A stretch of 64,000 nucleotides of DNA from Aeromonas piscicola (lineage in GTDB: Bacteria > Pseudomonadota > Gammaproteobacteria > Enterobacterales > Aeromonadaceae): positions 62,001 through 126,000 of the forward strand of contig NZ_CDBL01000073.1 in assembly GCF_000820005.1 (NCBI RefSeq), given 5' to 3'. The notes under the pieces are model-generated. The model did not search any database and had not been told where the DNA came from. It worked only from the letters and a program-made list of their open reading frames with translations. A program made the translations under genes and the position numbers. Below, in pieces: positions 25,792 to 36,434 of this stretch (the stretch's first letter is position 1; every line of letters begins with the position of its first letter).

Positions 25792-26190
25792 ATGAAAAAT
25801 GAATTAACTCTCTCATTCGGGATCTTTTATGTTTCCGCTTATTTTCTGGTGATGTTATTGGGGCTGGTCTGCTTCTGGTGGCACGATGAGTTGATATTTC
25901 TGCTGGGATTCGGTTTCTTCGGCTGTTTTATCGCCGCGCGCATCGCCATGGGCGCCGTGCTGGCGGCGCTGAGCGTGCAGGCGGCCTGGCTGATAGCCTT
26001 TCTCTCCACCACCCTGATCAATGGCCTGCTGGCGGGCTTGCTGGCGCTGGTGATCCTGCTCACCCATCAGGCGGTGTCTGCAGAAATAGCCGATAATATC
26101 AGTGGGTTATTGATTGCATTCCAACTGCTATCGGCCGGCTTCATCCTGGGTGGCCTCAAGCTCTACAACTACCAGCTCATCTCCTCCTGA
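25792..26190 (+). CDS. Predicted four-span inner membrane protein
   Basis: 132 aa, almost entirely hydrophobic with about four membrane helices and few charged residues. The start ATG at 25792 has AGG eight bases upstream; an in-frame GTG at 25783 is less likely. No family recognised. It lies between fdhF and fhlA on the same strand, so a role around formate hydrogenlyase (for example ion or formate handling) is possible but only by position. Confidence 0.7.
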   Translation: MKNELTLSFGIFYVSAYFLVMLLGLVCFWWHDELIFLLGFGFFGCFIAARIAMGAVLAALSVQAAWLIAFLSTTLINGLLAGLLALVILLTHQAVSAEIADNISGLLIAFQLLSAGFILGGLKLYNYQLISS

Positions 26191-26553
26191 CGCAGCGCAG
26201 GCATGGGCAACCGGCAGCTATCCAGTCAACCCATCACGCTACGCAATGCGGCAACGCAGACCGACAGCTTCTGGCGGATCGCGGCGATATATGTGCGCCA
26301 AAGTGGGCATATTTTGTGGCGATGGCGGGATATTGGCCCGGGCCTGTCTGGTTGTAATGGGGGTAGGGCTACCTTATTATGCGACAGGCAGTGAGCGGCT
26401 ATTTCAAGGCATGTTAGTTTTTATAATTAAGCGTTAAGTTTTTAAAAATTAATTATAACATCTGATGGATCTGGCTGACCTGTTGTTTACCGTCGTTGCT
26501 GACCGCAATGTGCCCGTAATCTTTTGCCCATATAGATGTAACGTGAGGCCAGA
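26191..26553. other. fhlA upstream region
   Basis: 363 bp without a supported gene. It contains a GGCCCGGGCC palindrome at 26335-26344 and an AT-rich block (26410-26460) that may hold the fhlA promoter. CATATAGAT at 26529 resembles a -10 box. I see no sigma-54 element. Confidence 0.4.
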
Positions 26554-28668
26554 ATGCTGAATGTGAGTGCCATTCCGTTAACCGACATCTCACCCATCTG
26601 GGATGACGGCTTCCTCTCTCTCTCCAAGAACCTGCTCTCCGCCGTCACTCTGGATGATTTCATCAAGAAGCTGAACCGGATCGACGCCTGCTTCGCCGGG
26701 GTGGCCCGGGTCAACCTGATCCTCAATCTGGGGGCGGGAGAGGAGGCCCTCTTCTACTTCATGGGGGAGAAGGGCCCCAAGCACCTGGTCTGCGCCAAGG
26801 CCGATCTCTATTTCTCCAGGGAGCAGGCCATAGTGCTGCCCGTGGCCCGCTTTCACAACCGCTGCGAGTTGCTGGCGGCGGCCGGAGTGTATGAGGGGTT
26901 GCACTCTTACTGCCAGCTGCCCATCACCACGGCCCGCAGCCATCTGGGCGGGGTGGAGTTCATCAGCCCGGCGGTCAATGCCTTCCCGATGGAGACCCTG
27001 GCCAAGCTGACCCAGCTGGCGGCCATCGTCGCCATCGCGCTGGAGAACGTGCTCGACAAGGAGCGTACCCTGGAGCAGGCCAACTCCCTGCGTCTGGAGC
27101 GCGACAGCTGCAAGATCCTGGTGGATGTCACCAATGCGGTGATTAAATTGGTGCGCATCGCCGAGCTGCCGAGGAGCCTCTTCTCCATACTGCAGCACCA
27201 CTTCGCCATCAGCAGCCTGTGTCTGGCGGAGTACAACGCCACCTCCGACAGCTTCAAGAGCTATCTGGTCAATCAGCAGCAGAGCGATCAGCCCGGCATC
27301 ATCAACCACTCCTGTTTCGAGAAGAACTGTCTGCAGGGGGCGCTCGGCCATAGCGAGCCCTTCTTCATCTATCGGGAGCAGGGCCACGGTTGCGATTCGA
27401 GCTGCCGCTTCAGCACCCAGATACTGCCGGCCGATGCGGACAGCTCCTGCATATTGCCGCTGCGTTATCGGGGCAATCTGCTGGGGGTCTTGATCCTCTC
27501 CCACCCGGATGCCGATTTCTTTGCCGACATCGACATCTCCCTGCTCGAACAGGTGGCGGCCCGCACCGCCATTGCCATGAACAACGTGCAGGCGCAGCAG
27601 GAGATCTCCAACACCAACGGTGCCAGGGAGAAGACGATCCGGGTGGCGGAGCTCGAGCCCAACGCCGATTTTTCCAGCATCATCTATCAAAGCGCCGCCA
27701 TGGAGAGCGTGCTGGAGAAGGTGAAACTGGTGGCCCAGAGCGATTGCTCCGTGCTGATCCTGGGAGAAACCGGCACCGGCAAGGAGCTGATCGCCCAGGC
27801 CATCCATCGGCTGAGCGATCGCCGCGAACAGGAGATGGTGAAGGTGAACTGCGCCGCCATTCCCACCGGCCTAATCGAGAGCGATCTGTTCGGCCACGAG
27901 AAGGGGGCCTTTACCGGCGCCCTGGCCCAGCGCATCGGTCGCTTCGAGCGGGCCCACAAGGGCACATTGTTCCTCGACGAGGTGGGAGACATGCCGCTGG
28001 ACTTGCAGCCCAAGCTCTTGCGGGTATTGCAGGAACACGAGCTGGAGCGGGTCGGCAACAGCAATCCCATCGCCATCGACGTGCGGCTGGTGGCGGCCAC
28101 CAACTGCGATCTGCTCTCCATGGTCAAGAACAAACGCTTCAGAAGCGATCTCTACTACCGGCTCAACGTCTTTCCCATCGAGTTGCCGCCCCTGCGCGAG
28201 CGGCGTGAAGACATACCGCTCTTGGTCAACTTCTTCATCAAGAAGATCGCCAAGCGGATGCGCCGCAACATCACCTCGATCCCGGCCGATGCCATGAAGA
28301 TGCTGGTGTCGCTCCCCTGGTACGGCAATATCCGCGAGCTGGAAAACATCATAGAGCGCGCCGTGGTGATGACCCGGGGCCATGTGCTCAACCTCTCCCC
28401 GGATGAACTGATGCCGCTCAAGGGCTATCACAAGATAGAGACCCTGGTCTATGACGAGCCCGAGCAGGCCTTGTTCAAGGGCGGCAACGGCCAGAGTGAC
28501 GGGGTGGAGGACGAGCGCCAGACCATCATAGACACCTTGCGCGAATGCAACGGCATAGTCGCGGGGGAGCGGGGCGCCGCCAACCGGCTCGGCATGAAAC
28601 GCACCACCCTGCTGTCGAAGATGAAACGGCTCGGTATCTCGGCGAAAGCCCCCCAGACCCTCAACTAA
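26554..28668 (+). CDS. fhlA: FhlA, formate-responsive sigma-54 activator
   Basis: 704 aa (E. coli FhlA 692). Activates hyc, hyp and fdhF promoters with sigma-54 when formate is bound. The N-terminal about 350 residues contain two GAF-type sensor domains, with several Cys in the second. The AAA+ domain shows GETGTGKE (Walker A, near 403), GAFTGA (near 450, sigma-54 contact) and LFLDEVGDM (Walker B). The C-terminal helix-turn-helix is ERGAANRLGMKRTTLLSKMK. It sits beside its likely targets and 12 bp before fdhD. Confidence 0.96.
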   Translation: MLNVSAIPLTDISPIWDDGFLSLSKNLLSAVTLDDFIKKLNRIDACFAGVARVNLILNLGAGEEALFYFMGEKGPKHLVCAKADLYFSREQAIVLPVARFHNRCELLAAAGVYEGLHSYCQLPITTARSHLGGVEFISPAVNAFPMETLAKLTQLAAIVAIALENVLDKERTLEQANSLRLERDSCKILVDVTNAVIKLVRIAELPRSLFSILQHHFAISSLCLAEYNATSDSFKSYLVNQQQSDQPGIINHSCFEKNCLQGALGHSEPFFIYREQGHGCDSSCRFSTQILPADADSSCILPLRYRGNLLGVLILSHPDADFFADIDISLLEQVAARTAIAMNNVQAQQEISNTNGAREKTIRVAELEPNADFSSIIYQSAAMESVLEKVKLVAQSDCSVLILGETGTGKELIAQAIHRLSDRREQEMVKVNCAAIPTGLIESDLFGHEKGAFTGALAQRIGRFERAHKGTLFLDEVGDMPLDLQPKLLRVLQEHELERVGNSNPIAIDVRLVAATNCDLLSMVKNKRFRSDLYYRLNVFPIELPPLRERREDIPLLVNFFIKKIAKRMRRNITSIPADAMKMLVSLPWYGNIRELENIIERAVVMTRGHVLNLSPDELMPLKGYHKIETLVYDEPEQALFKGGNGQSDGVEDERQTIIDTLRECNGIVAGERGAANRLGMKRTTLLSKMKRLGISAKAPQTLN

Positions 28669-28680
28669 GGGGCACTACAG

Positions 28681-29505
28681 ATGTTGCTCGAACTCGATAG
28701 CGATACCCCGCAGGCGCTTTGCGCCCACCGGGAGGTGGTCCATTACCAGCGCGACGGTGTCACCACGGACAGCGCCATGCAGCTGCCCTGCGAAACCCCG
28801 GTGGCGCTGGTTTACAACGGCATAGCCCACAGCGTCATGATGTGTTCGGCCGCCGATCTGGAGGACTTTGCCATCGGCTTTTCGCTCTCCGAGGGGATCA
28901 TCGATGGCCTGCAGGACATCCACGATATCGAGCAAGTTGACGGCTGTCAGGGGATTGAGCTGCATATCACCCTGGCCAACCGCTGTGTGTATCGCCTCAA
29001 AGAGAAGCGGCGCACCCTGGCCGGGCGCACGGGGTGTGGCATCTGTGGCAGCGAGAGCCTGGAGCAGGTGGTGCGCACCTTGGCGCGGCTGCCGGACAGC
29101 CAGCGCTTCGAGGTGACCCTGATCGACAAGGTACTGGCGGCGCTGCGGCCCTTGCAGTTGCTGGGGCAGAGCACGGGCGCCACCCATGCCGCCGTCCATG
29201 TGGACGGGGAGGGCAATATTCTCGCCATTCGCGAGGACGTGGGGCGCCACATAGCGCTCGACAAGCTGGTGGGGCACCTGTGCCGCACGGGGCGGTGCGA
29301 CGGCGCCATTCTGGTGACCAGCCGCGCCAGCTTCGAGATGGTGCAAAAGTGCGCCAGTGCAGGGGTGGAAATCCTGCTCGCCATCTCGGCCGCTACCGAA
29401 CTCGCGGTCGAGCGGGCGGAGCAGACCGGGCTCACCCTAGTGGGCTTTTGCCGCCCGGGGCGGGCCGAGATCTACAGCGGTCGTCAGCGCATTGGGCTGG
29501 GGTAG
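28681..29505 (+). CDS. fdhD: FdhD, formate dehydrogenase sulfurtransferase
   Basis: 274 aa (E. coli 277). FdhD moves sulfur from IscS to the molybdenum cofactor, which formate dehydrogenases need for activity. The active-site pair lies in GRTGCGICGSESLEQ. Other family blocks are FAIGFSLSEGI and NILAIREDVGRHIALDKL. Its client here is FdhF. It follows fhlA closely, so regulator and sulfurase are probably co-transcribed. Confidence 0.96.
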   Translation: MLLELDSDTPQALCAHREVVHYQRDGVTTDSAMQLPCETPVALVYNGIAHSVMMCSAADLEDFAIGFSLSEGIIDGLQDIHDIEQVDGCQGIELHITLANRCVYRLKEKRRTLAGRTGCGICGSESLEQVVRTLARLPDSQRFEVTLIDKVLAALRPLQLLGQSTGATHAAVHVDGEGNILAIREDVGRHIALDKLVGHLCRTGRCDGAILVTSRASFEMVQKCASAGVEILLAISAATELAVERAEQTGLTLVGFCRPGRAEIYSGRQRIGLG

Positions 29506-29567
29506 TGCAGCCATGGATGCCGGGTTATACGATCGGTGGTTTGCGAGGGCCGGCAGGCACAAGGCCA

Positions 29568-29597
29568 TTGGCGGACGGGGGGCGGCTCGGGTATAGT
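29568..29597 (+). promoter_or_regulatory. Candidate sigma-70 promoter and structured leader of recR
   Basis: TTGGCG (29568-29573), an 18-bp spacer and TATAGT (29592-29597). The resulting leader of about 100 nt contains the hairpin GCACCC-GCAAG-GGGTGC and an outer GC-rich pairing (CGGCCGGGCG with CGCCCGCCG). This gives recR its own start, which fits the absence of dnaX and ybaB upstream. Confidence 0.55.
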
Positions 29598-29701
29598 CCT
29601 GCGCCAACAAGATTGGTTCGGCCGGGCGAAGAGCAACCCGCACCCGCAAGGGGTGCCTGAGGTGGCCGCCCGCCGACACAGCGTCAAAGGATACTTAGCC
29701 C

Positions 29702-30304
29702 ATGAAATTCAGCCCCCTGCTGGATGAGATGATGAAGGCCCTGCAGGTGCTGCCGGGTGTCGGCCCCAAGTCGGCCCAGCGCATGGCGTTTACTCTGCTC
29801 GAGCGCGAGCGCAGCGGCGGCTTGCGTCTGGCCCAGCTGCTCAACCGGGCGCTGACCGAGATAGGCCACTGCAGCCACTGCCGCACCTTCACCGAGAATG
29901 CACTTTGCGAGATCTGCGCCAATCCCAAGCGCGAAGAGAGCGGCTTGCTGTGTGTGGTGGAGAGCCCGGCGGATGTGGCCGCCATTGAGCACACTGGCCA
30001 GTTCTCCGGCCGTTACTTCGTGCTGATGGGGCACCTGTCCCCCCTCGATGGCATCGGCCCGGAGGAGCTGGGGCTGGAGATCCTGGAGCGGCGTCTGAAG
30101 GCGGAGTCCATCAGCGAGCTGATCCTGGCCACCAACCCCACCATCGAAGGGGATGCCACCGCTTGGTATATCGCCGACATGGCCCGCGCCGCTGGCGTCA
30201 AGGTGAGCCGGATTGCCCACGGCGTGCCGGTGGGCGGCGAGTTGGAGCTGGTGGATGGCACCACGCTTTCTCACTCCTTGATGGGGCGTCAGCCCCTTAA
30301 TTGA
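29702..30304 (+). CDS. recR: RecR, recombination mediator
   Basis: 200 aa, standard length. RecR with RecO and RecF helps load RecA onto gapped DNA. Present are the helix-hairpin-helix region ([14 protein letters not shown]), a four-Cys zinc motif (CSHCRTF...CEICANPKR) and the Toprim domain ([13 protein letters not shown]). In most gammaproteobacteria recR follows dnaX-ybaB; here it follows fdhD. The stop codon lies inside the first unit of a 23-bp tandem repeat. Confidence 0.97.
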   Translation: MKFSPLLDEMMKALQVLPGVGPKSAQRMAFTLLERERSGGLRLAQLLNRALTEIGHCSHCRTFTENALCEICANPKREESGLLCVVESPADVAAIEHTGQFSGRYFVLMGHLSPLDGIGPEELGLEILERRLKAESISELILATNPTIEGDATAWYIADMARAAGVKVSRIAHGVPVGGELELVDGTTLSHSLMGRQPLN

Positions 30305-30355
30305 GGCCGCGTCAGCCCCTTAATTGAGGCCGCGTCAGCCCTTGAATTGAGTCCG
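30287..30355 (+). repeat. Three 23-bp tandem repeats across the recR stop
   Basis: Units start at 30287, 30310 and 30333 (CGTCAGCCCCTTAATTGAGG...). The first two are identical and the third has three changes. The first contains the recR stop codon, so the 3' end of recR has been copied downstream. A terminator follows 20 bp later. Confidence 0.9.
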
Positions 30356-30375
30356 CGCCAGGCTCACTGTTTCTT

Positions 30376-30398
30376 AAACCCGCTTCGGCGGGTTTTTG
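30376..30398 (+). terminator. recR terminator
   Basis: AAACCCGC-TTCG-GCGGGTTT with a stable TTCG tetraloop, followed by further T residues. Typical intrinsic terminator. Confidence 0.93.
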
Positions 30399-30471
30399 TT
30401 TGGCTGCTGTGCGGCGCATCGGGAGCGTTGGCGTAAAAATCGCCATTCGCACTGCCAAGATATTTTTCCCC

Positions 30472-30499
30472 CTTGAAATGGGGATCCACGGCCCCATCT
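30472..30499 (+). promoter_or_regulatory. Sigma-32 (heat shock) promoter of htpG
   Basis: CTTGAAA (30472-30478), a 13-bp spacer and CCCCATCT (30492-30499) match the RpoH consensus almost exactly. The htpG ATG is 46 bp downstream of the -10 element. Confidence 0.93.
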
Positions 30500-30544
30500 T
30501 GTATCAGGAATATGTTCAACCCGAATCGCCTGAGGATAGTGTCG

Positions 30545-32458
30545 ATGACCCAAAGCGTTCATGCCGAAACCCACGGGTTTCAGACTGAAGTCAAACAACT
30601 GCTGAGCCTGATGGCCCACAGCCTCTACTCCAACAAAGAAGTGTTCCTGCGCGAGCTGATCTCCAACGCCTCCGATGCGGCGGACAAGCTGCGCTTCAAG
30701 GCGCTTTCCGATGCCTCTTTGTTCGAAAACGACGGCCAGTTGCGCGTTCGCCTGGTGGTTGATAAAGAGAATCGGACCCTGACCATCTCCGATAACGGTA
30801 TCGGTATGAGCCGTGATCAGGTGATCGAGCATCTGGGCACCATCGCCAAGTCCGGCACCGCCGAGTTCTTCAAGAACTTGTCAGGTGATCAGGGCCGCGA
30901 CTCCCAGCTGATCGGTCAGTTTGGGGTGGGTTTCTACTCCGCCTTCATCGTCGCCGACAAGGTGACAGTGGTCTCCCGCGCCGCCGGTACTGCTCCAGAG
31001 CAGGGCGTGCAGTGGGAATCGGAAGGTGAAGGCTCTTTCACCGTGGCCGATGTGACCAAGGAAGGCCGTGGTACTGACGTCATCCTGCACCTGCGTGCCG
31101 AAGAGGAAGAGTTCCTCGATGACTGGCGTCTGCGCGCCGTGGTTGCCAAGTATTCCGACCACATCAGCGTGCCGGTGGAGATGTTCAAAGAGGGCACCCC
31201 GGATCGCGAAGAAGATGGCGAGACCGTCGTCGGTACCCCGGGCGAGTGGGAGCAGGTCAACCGCGCCACCGCACTCTGGACTCGCAATCCGAAAGAGATC
31301 AAGGACGAGGAGTATCAGGAGTTCTACAAGCACGTCGCCCACGATTTTGAAGATCCGCTCTTGTGGGGGCATAACCGGGTGGAAGGGGCGCAGGAGTATA
31401 CCAGCCTGCTCTATGTGCCGGCCCGTGCACCGTTCGATCTCTACAACCGGGATCAGAAACACGGCCTGAAACTCTACGTGCAGCGCGTCTTCATCATGGA
31501 CGACGCCGAGCAGTTCATGCCGGCCTACCTGCGCTTTGTCAAAGGGGTGCTGGACTCCAACGATCTGCCACTCAACGTCAGCCGTGAAATTCTGCAAGAC
31601 AACAAGGTGACCGTCTCCCTGCGCAAGGCCTGCTCCAAGCGGGTGCTGACCATGCTGGCCAAACTGGCCAAGGATGACAGCGAGAAATACGCCAAGTTCT
31701 GGAGCGAGTTCGGCAACGTGTTAAAAGAAGGCCCGGCCGAGGATTACGCCAACCGCGAAGAGATCGCCAAGCTGCTGCGCTTTGCCAGCACGGCGGGCGA
31801 GGGCGAAGCCCAGACCGTCTCTCTCGAGGATTATGTTGGCCGCATGAAGGAAGGCCAGCAGAAGATTTACTACATCACCGCCGACAGCTTCGCCGCAGCC
31901 AAGAACAGCCCGCACCTCGAGATCTTCCGCAAGAAGGGCGTCGAAGTGCTGCTGATGTGGGAGCGTGTGGACGAGTGGTTGATGAGCCACCTGTCCGAGT
32001 TCGATGGCAAGCAGCTGGTCTCCGTCACCCGTGGCGAGCTGGATCTGGGGGATCTGGAGGACGAAGCGTCCAAGCAGGCGCAGGAGGAGGCTGAAAAAGC
32101 CAACGCCGGCCTGGTGGAGCGGGTCAAGACCAGCCTGGGGGAAGCGGTGAAAGAGGTACGTGTCACCCACCGTCTGACCGATTCGCCGTCTTGCATCGTC
32201 ACCGATAACCACGGCATGAGCACCCAGATGATCAAGCTGATGCGTGCCGCCGGCCAGCCGGTGCCGGAGCAGAAGTACATTCTGGAGCTGAACCCGGAGC
32301 ACGCTCTGGTGAAGAAACTCGACACCATCGAAGACGAGGCGCTGTTTGGCGAGTGGGTCACCCTGCTGCACGAACAGGCCCAGTTGGCAGAGCAGGGCGG
32401 TCTGAATGATCCGGCGAGCTTCGTCTCCCGTATCAACCGTCTGCTACTCCAGGCATGA
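30545..32458 (+). CDS. htpG: HtpG, Hsp90-family chaperone
   Basis: 637 aa (E. coli 624). A cytoplasmic ATP-dependent chaperone induced by heat. The N-terminal GHKL ATPase shows [20 protein letters not shown] and [11 protein letters not shown]; the middle domain has the catalytic-arginine region and SREILQDN. The start [18 protein letters not shown] (ATG 30545) has GAGG nine bases upstream; an in-frame upstream start lies within the promoter and is rejected. Confidence 0.97.
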   Translation: MTQSVHAETHGFQTEVKQLLSLMAHSLYSNKEVFLRELISNASDAADKLRFKALSDASLFENDGQLRVRLVVDKENRTLTISDNGIGMSRDQVIEHLGTIAKSGTAEFFKNLSGDQGRDSQLIGQFGVGFYSAFIVADKVTVVSRAAGTAPEQGVQWESEGEGSFTVADVTKEGRGTDVILHLRAEEEEFLDDWRLRAVVAKYSDHISVPVEMFKEGTPDREEDGETVVGTPGEWEQVNRATALWTRNPKEIKDEEYQEFYKHVAHDFEDPLLWGHNRVEGAQEYTSLLYVPARAPFDLYNRDQKHGLKLYVQRVFIMDDAEQFMPAYLRFVKGVLDSNDLPLNVSREILQDNKVTVSLRKACSKRVLTMLAKLAKDDSEKYAKFWSEFGNVLKEGPAEDYANREEIAKLLRFASTAGEGEAQTVSLEDYVGRMKEGQQKIYYITADSFAAAKNSPHLEIFRKKGVEVLLMWERVDEWLMSHLSEFDGKQLVSVTRGELDLGDLEDEASKQAQEEAEKANAGLVERVKTSLGEAVKEVRVTHRLTDSPSCIVTDNHGMSTQMIKLMRAAGQPVPEQKYILELNPEHALVKKLDTIEDEALFGEWVTLLHEQAQLAEQGGLNDPASFVSRINRLLLQA

Positions 32459-32465
32459 TGTTTGG

Positions 32466-32492
32466 GCCCACTGCGTGCAGTGGGCTTTTTTT
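32466..32492 (+). terminator. htpG terminator
   Basis: GCCCACTGC-GT-GCAGTGGGC followed by seven T. The following 220 bp up to adk holds no gene and must contain the adk promoter. Confidence 0.92.
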
Positions 32493-32655
32493 ATGTGGCG
32501 CTTGCCCGACAAGGAGCAAGCGCCTCTCTTCGTTATTGAGGGGCGCTGCATTTTCACTCATTTTTTCAGGGCAGCGTTGCGGCTTGAGTCGCCTCGCCGC
32601 TGCGGGAGCATGGTGAAAAATAAGCCACTCACACGGGGCAAGCTTGTGAAAATGA

Positions 32656-33360
<705 letters not shown>

Positions 33361-33463
33361 GCCCGACATTGCGAATGAGCAATGGCAATGTGCCAATAGA
33401 CAAGGGTCCATGCAGGGCCCTTTCTTGCATTCAGATAGAACAACAGAAAGACAGGAAGCAATC

Positions 33464-34438
33464 GTGACCACAAAAACCGGGATCTTGCTGGTCAATCTGG
33501 GGACCCCAGCCGCGCCAACCACGGCTGCCGTCAAGGCCTTTCTCAGCCAGTTTCTGCACGACCCGCGAGTGGTCGACTTGCCTCGCTATCTCTGGTGCCC
33601 GCTGCTCCACTTCATCATATTGCCAACCCGCTCCCCCAGGGTGGCCAAGCTTTATCAGCAGGTGTGGACCGAGCAGGGTTCGCCGCTGATGGTGATCAGC
33701 AAGCAGCAGCGCGCGGCGCTGGAGCAGGAGCTCAAGCGGGAAGGGGTCGAGGTACCGGTGGAGCTGGCCATGACCTATGGCTCACCCTCCATGGACGATG
33801 GCTGGCAGGCGCTCAAGGCCAAGGGAGTCAACCGGGTTATCCTGCTGCCGCTCTATCCGCAATATTCGGTCAGTACCACGGCCTCTGTATTCGATGCCTG
33901 GGCCAAGGCGATGAAGAAAGAGCGCAACTTGCCGGTGGTGCGGCTCATTCGTGATTACCATGCCCATCCCGAATACATTCAGGCACTGGCCATGAGCGTA
34001 CGCCGCCATTGGGAGCAGTACGGTCAGGGCGAGCACCTGCTGATGTCGTTTCACGGCATTCCGGAGCGTTACGAGAACGAAGGCGACCCTTATGGTCACC
34101 AGTGTCGTCGTACCGCCGCCCTGCTGGCCGAGGCACTCGGGCTCGAGGCCGGCCAGTGGACAGCCAGCTTCCAGTCCCGCTTTGGCAAGGAGGAGTGGCT
34201 CAAACCCTACACAGATGTGACCATCGCCGGTTTGCCGGCAGCGGGCATCAAGCGGCTCGACGTGGTCTGCCCGGCCTTCGCCGCCGACTGCCTCGAAACC
34301 CTGGAAGAGATCGAAGTGCAGAACCGGGAGATCTTCATGGACGCCGGTGGCGAGCAGTTTGAATACATACCTGCACTCAACAGCGATCAGGCCCACATCC
34401 GCATGATGGTCTCCCTCATCTGCCGCGAGCTGGCATGA
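33464..34438 (+). CDS. hemH: Ferrochelatase
   Basis: 324 aa from a GTG start at 33464 with AGGAAG upstream (E. coli HemH 320 aa). Inserts Fe2+ into protoporphyrin IX, the last step of haem synthesis. Family blocks include GILLVNLGTP, the catalytic His in SFHGIPERY, and CPAFAADCLETLEEI. Its position after adk is the same as in E. coli. Confidence 0.97.
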   Translation: MTTKTGILLVNLGTPAAPTTAAVKAFLSQFLHDPRVVDLPRYLWCPLLHFIILPTRSPRVAKLYQQVWTEQGSPLMVISKQQRAALEQELKREGVEVPVELAMTYGSPSMDDGWQALKAKGVNRVILLPLYPQYSVSTTASVFDAWAKAMKKERNLPVVRLIRDYHAHPEYIQALAMSVRRHWEQYGQGEHLLMSFHGIPERYENEGDPYGHQCRRTAALLAEALGLEAGQWTASFQSRFGKEEWLKPYTDVTIAGLPAAGIKRLDVVCPAFAADCLETLEEIEVQNREIFMDAGGEQFEYIPALNSDQAHIRMMVSLICRELA

Positions 34439-34508
34439 TGAGCACATTGCCCGCAGCGCAAGCTGACCTGGTTTTTTCCGCGTTCAAGATTCAAGGATAA
34501 GGAGTGTC

Positions 34509-34904
34509 ATGATGATGCATATCACGCTGATTTACGCCGGCCTGCTGGGGCTCTTGTTTCTGCTGCTCTCTTTCTGGGTGGTCAAGCGCCGCGCCCAGTT
34601 CAAGGTGATGATAGGGGAAGGGGAGGTGCCCGAGATGCGCTCCGCGATCCGTGCCCACGGCAACTTCGCCGAGTACGTGCCGCTGACCCTGTTGTTGATG
34701 GCCCTGTGTGAACTGGCGGGGGTCGGTGCGCTCTGGCTGCACCTCGGCGGCCTTTGCCTGCTGGTGGGGCGTATCCTGCACGCCATCGGTATCCAGATCC
34801 CCAAGGCCCCCAACATGCCAAGGCTGTTTGGTACCCTGTTGTTCTGGCTGGCACTGGGGCTTTTCTCCGTGCTGGCCCTGGTACAGGGGCTCTCGTTCGG
34901 CTGA
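34509..34904 (+). CDS. MAPEG family inner membrane protein (YecN-like)
   Basis: 131 aa with about four membrane helices. The block FKVMIGEGEVPEMRSAIRAHGNFAEYVPL is the MAPEG signature (membrane proteins related to eicosanoid and glutathione metabolism); E. coli YecN has the same length. Three consecutive Met codons make the exact start uncertain (34509, 34512 or 34515) after GGAG. Substrate unknown. In E. coli this slot between hemH and gsk holds aes. Confidence 0.85.
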   Translation: MMMHITLIYAGLLGLLFLLLSFWVVKRRAQFKVMIGEGEVPEMRSAIRAHGNFAEYVPLTLLLMALCELAGVGALWLHLGGLCLLVGRILHAIGIQIPKAPNMPRLFGTLLFWLALGLFSVLALVQGLSFG

Positions 34905-34928
34905 TTTCCTCATCGTTGCCGACTGAAA

Positions 34929-34957
34929 AACCACCTCCCTGCAAGGTGGTTTTTTTA
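34929..34957 (+). terminator. Terminator after the MAPEG gene
   Basis: AACCACCT and AGGTGGTT around a 7-base loop, followed by a run of T. Confidence 0.9.
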
Positions 34958-35089
34958 TGGGAGCGGGATAAACGTTTTCCTCTGCAGCCCTTGTCTATAC
35001 TGACGCCATATTTTAATCAGGCGACTTTTCGGCGCGGCGGATTGTGTTAAAATCCCGCCCCTCTTTCCCCCAGAGCACAGAACATTGCC

Positions 35090-36394
35090 ATGAAATTTCC
35101 CGGTCAGCGCAAGTCCAAACACTACTTCCCGGTCGACAGGCGTGATCCCCTGATCCCGCAAAACCCCTTGCTTACCGAACTTGGCAAAGCCTATGTGGTG
35201 GGAATCGATCAGACTCTGGTGGACATCGAAGCCCATGTGGATGATGACTTCCTGAACCGTTATGGCCTGAGCAAGGGCCACTCGGTGGTGATCAGTGACG
35301 ACGTGGCCGAACGGGTCTACGAAGAGCTCAAGACCAACAACATGGTGGTAAGTGAGTTTGCCGGTGGCACCATAGGCAACACCATGCACAACTACTCAGT
35401 GCTGGCGGATTCCCACTCCATCCTGCTCGGCGTCATGAGCCAGGACATCCGCATCGGCAGCTACGCCTACCGCTATCTGTGCAATACCTCTTCCCGTGTC
35501 AACCTTGACTACCTGCAGCCGGTCAACGGCCCGGTCGGTCGCTGCTTCACCTTCATCACCGAGTGTGGCGAGCGCAGCTTTGGCATCAACGCCGGCAAGA
35601 TGAACCAGCTGGATGTGCACCATGTGCCGGAAGAAGTGATCAAGGGAGCTTCCGCCCTGGTAATCACCGCCTATCTGGTACGCGGTGACGATGGCGATCC
35701 CATGAAAGAGGCCGCCATGGCCGCCGTGCGTTACGCTCGCGAGGCCGGTGTGCCCGTGGTACTGACTCTGGGTACCCGCTTCGTCATTGCCGACAATCCC
35801 CAGTGGTGGCGTGACTTCATCGCCGAGAACGTGACTGTGCTGGCGATGAATGAAGATGAGGCCGAGGCCCTGACCGGCATCGCCGATCCCCTCGGCGCCG
35901 CCGACAAGGCGCTGGACTGGGCCGACATGGTGCTCTGTACCGCCGGCCCCATCGGCCTCTATATGGCGAGCTACACGGAGGAAGACTACAAGCGCGAGAC
36001 CACCCATACCCTGCTGCCCGGTGTCATCCCCGAGTTCAACATGTATGAGTTCAGCCGTCCCATGGCCCGCGCCAAGTGCCGCAAGCCTGCCCGCATCTAC
36101 TCCCACATTTCCCCTTACATGGGTGGCCCGGAGAAGATCAAGAACACCAACGGGGCAGGGGATGGCGCGCTTTCTGCCGTGCTGCACGACATGGTGGCCA
36201 ACGCCTATCACCGCATGAATGTGCCTAACTCCGCCAAGCACATGTCCGAGTTCCTGACCTACTCTTCCCTGGCCCAGGTGTGCAAGTACGCCAACCGGGT
36301 CAGCTATGAGGTGCTGGCCCAGAGCAGCCCGCGCCTCTCCCGCGGTCTGCCCGAGAAGGAAGACAGCCTGGAAGAGGTTTACTGGGAGCGTTGA
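35090..36394 (+). CDS. gsk: Inosine/guanosine kinase
   Basis: 434 aa, the same length as E. coli Gsk. Phosphorylates guanosine and inosine to GMP and IMP for purine salvage. The PfkB-type fold is shown by FAGGTIGNTMHNYSVL near the N-terminus and the catalytic NTNGAGDGAL near residue 350. Start MKFPGQRKSKHYFP aligns exactly. Confidence 0.97.
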   Translation: MKFPGQRKSKHYFPVDRRDPLIPQNPLLTELGKAYVVGIDQTLVDIEAHVDDDFLNRYGLSKGHSVVISDDVAERVYEELKTNNMVVSEFAGGTIGNTMHNYSVLADSHSILLGVMSQDIRIGSYAYRYLCNTSSRVNLDYLQPVNGPVGRCFTFITECGERSFGINAGKMNQLDVHHVPEEVIKGASALVITAYLVRGDDGDPMKEAAMAAVRYAREAGVPVVLTLGTRFVIADNPQWWRDFIAENVTVLAMNEDEAEALTGIADPLGAADKALDWADMVLCTAGPIGLYMASYTEEDYKRETTHTLLPGVIPEFNMYEFSRPMARAKCRKPARIYSHISPYMGGPEKIKNTNGAGDGALSAVLHDMVANAYHRMNVPNSAKHMSEFLTYSSLAQVCKYANRVSYEVLAQSSPRLSRGLPEKEDSLEEVYWER

Positions 36395-36408
36395 TCCCGG
36401 CCATGGCG

Positions 36409-36434
36409 AACGCCTCCTTCGGGAGGCGTTTTAT
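36409..36434 (+). terminator. gsk terminator
   Basis: AACGCCTCC-TTCG-GGAGGCGTT followed by TTAT; a UUCG-type loop on a 9-bp stem. Confidence 0.9.

Noticed and set aside
29590-29700. SRP (4.5S) or another housekeeping RNA in the recR leader
   Set aside because: The region folds into GC-rich hairpins but lacks the conserved GGAAGGAAGCA-type SRP apex; better called a structured leader.
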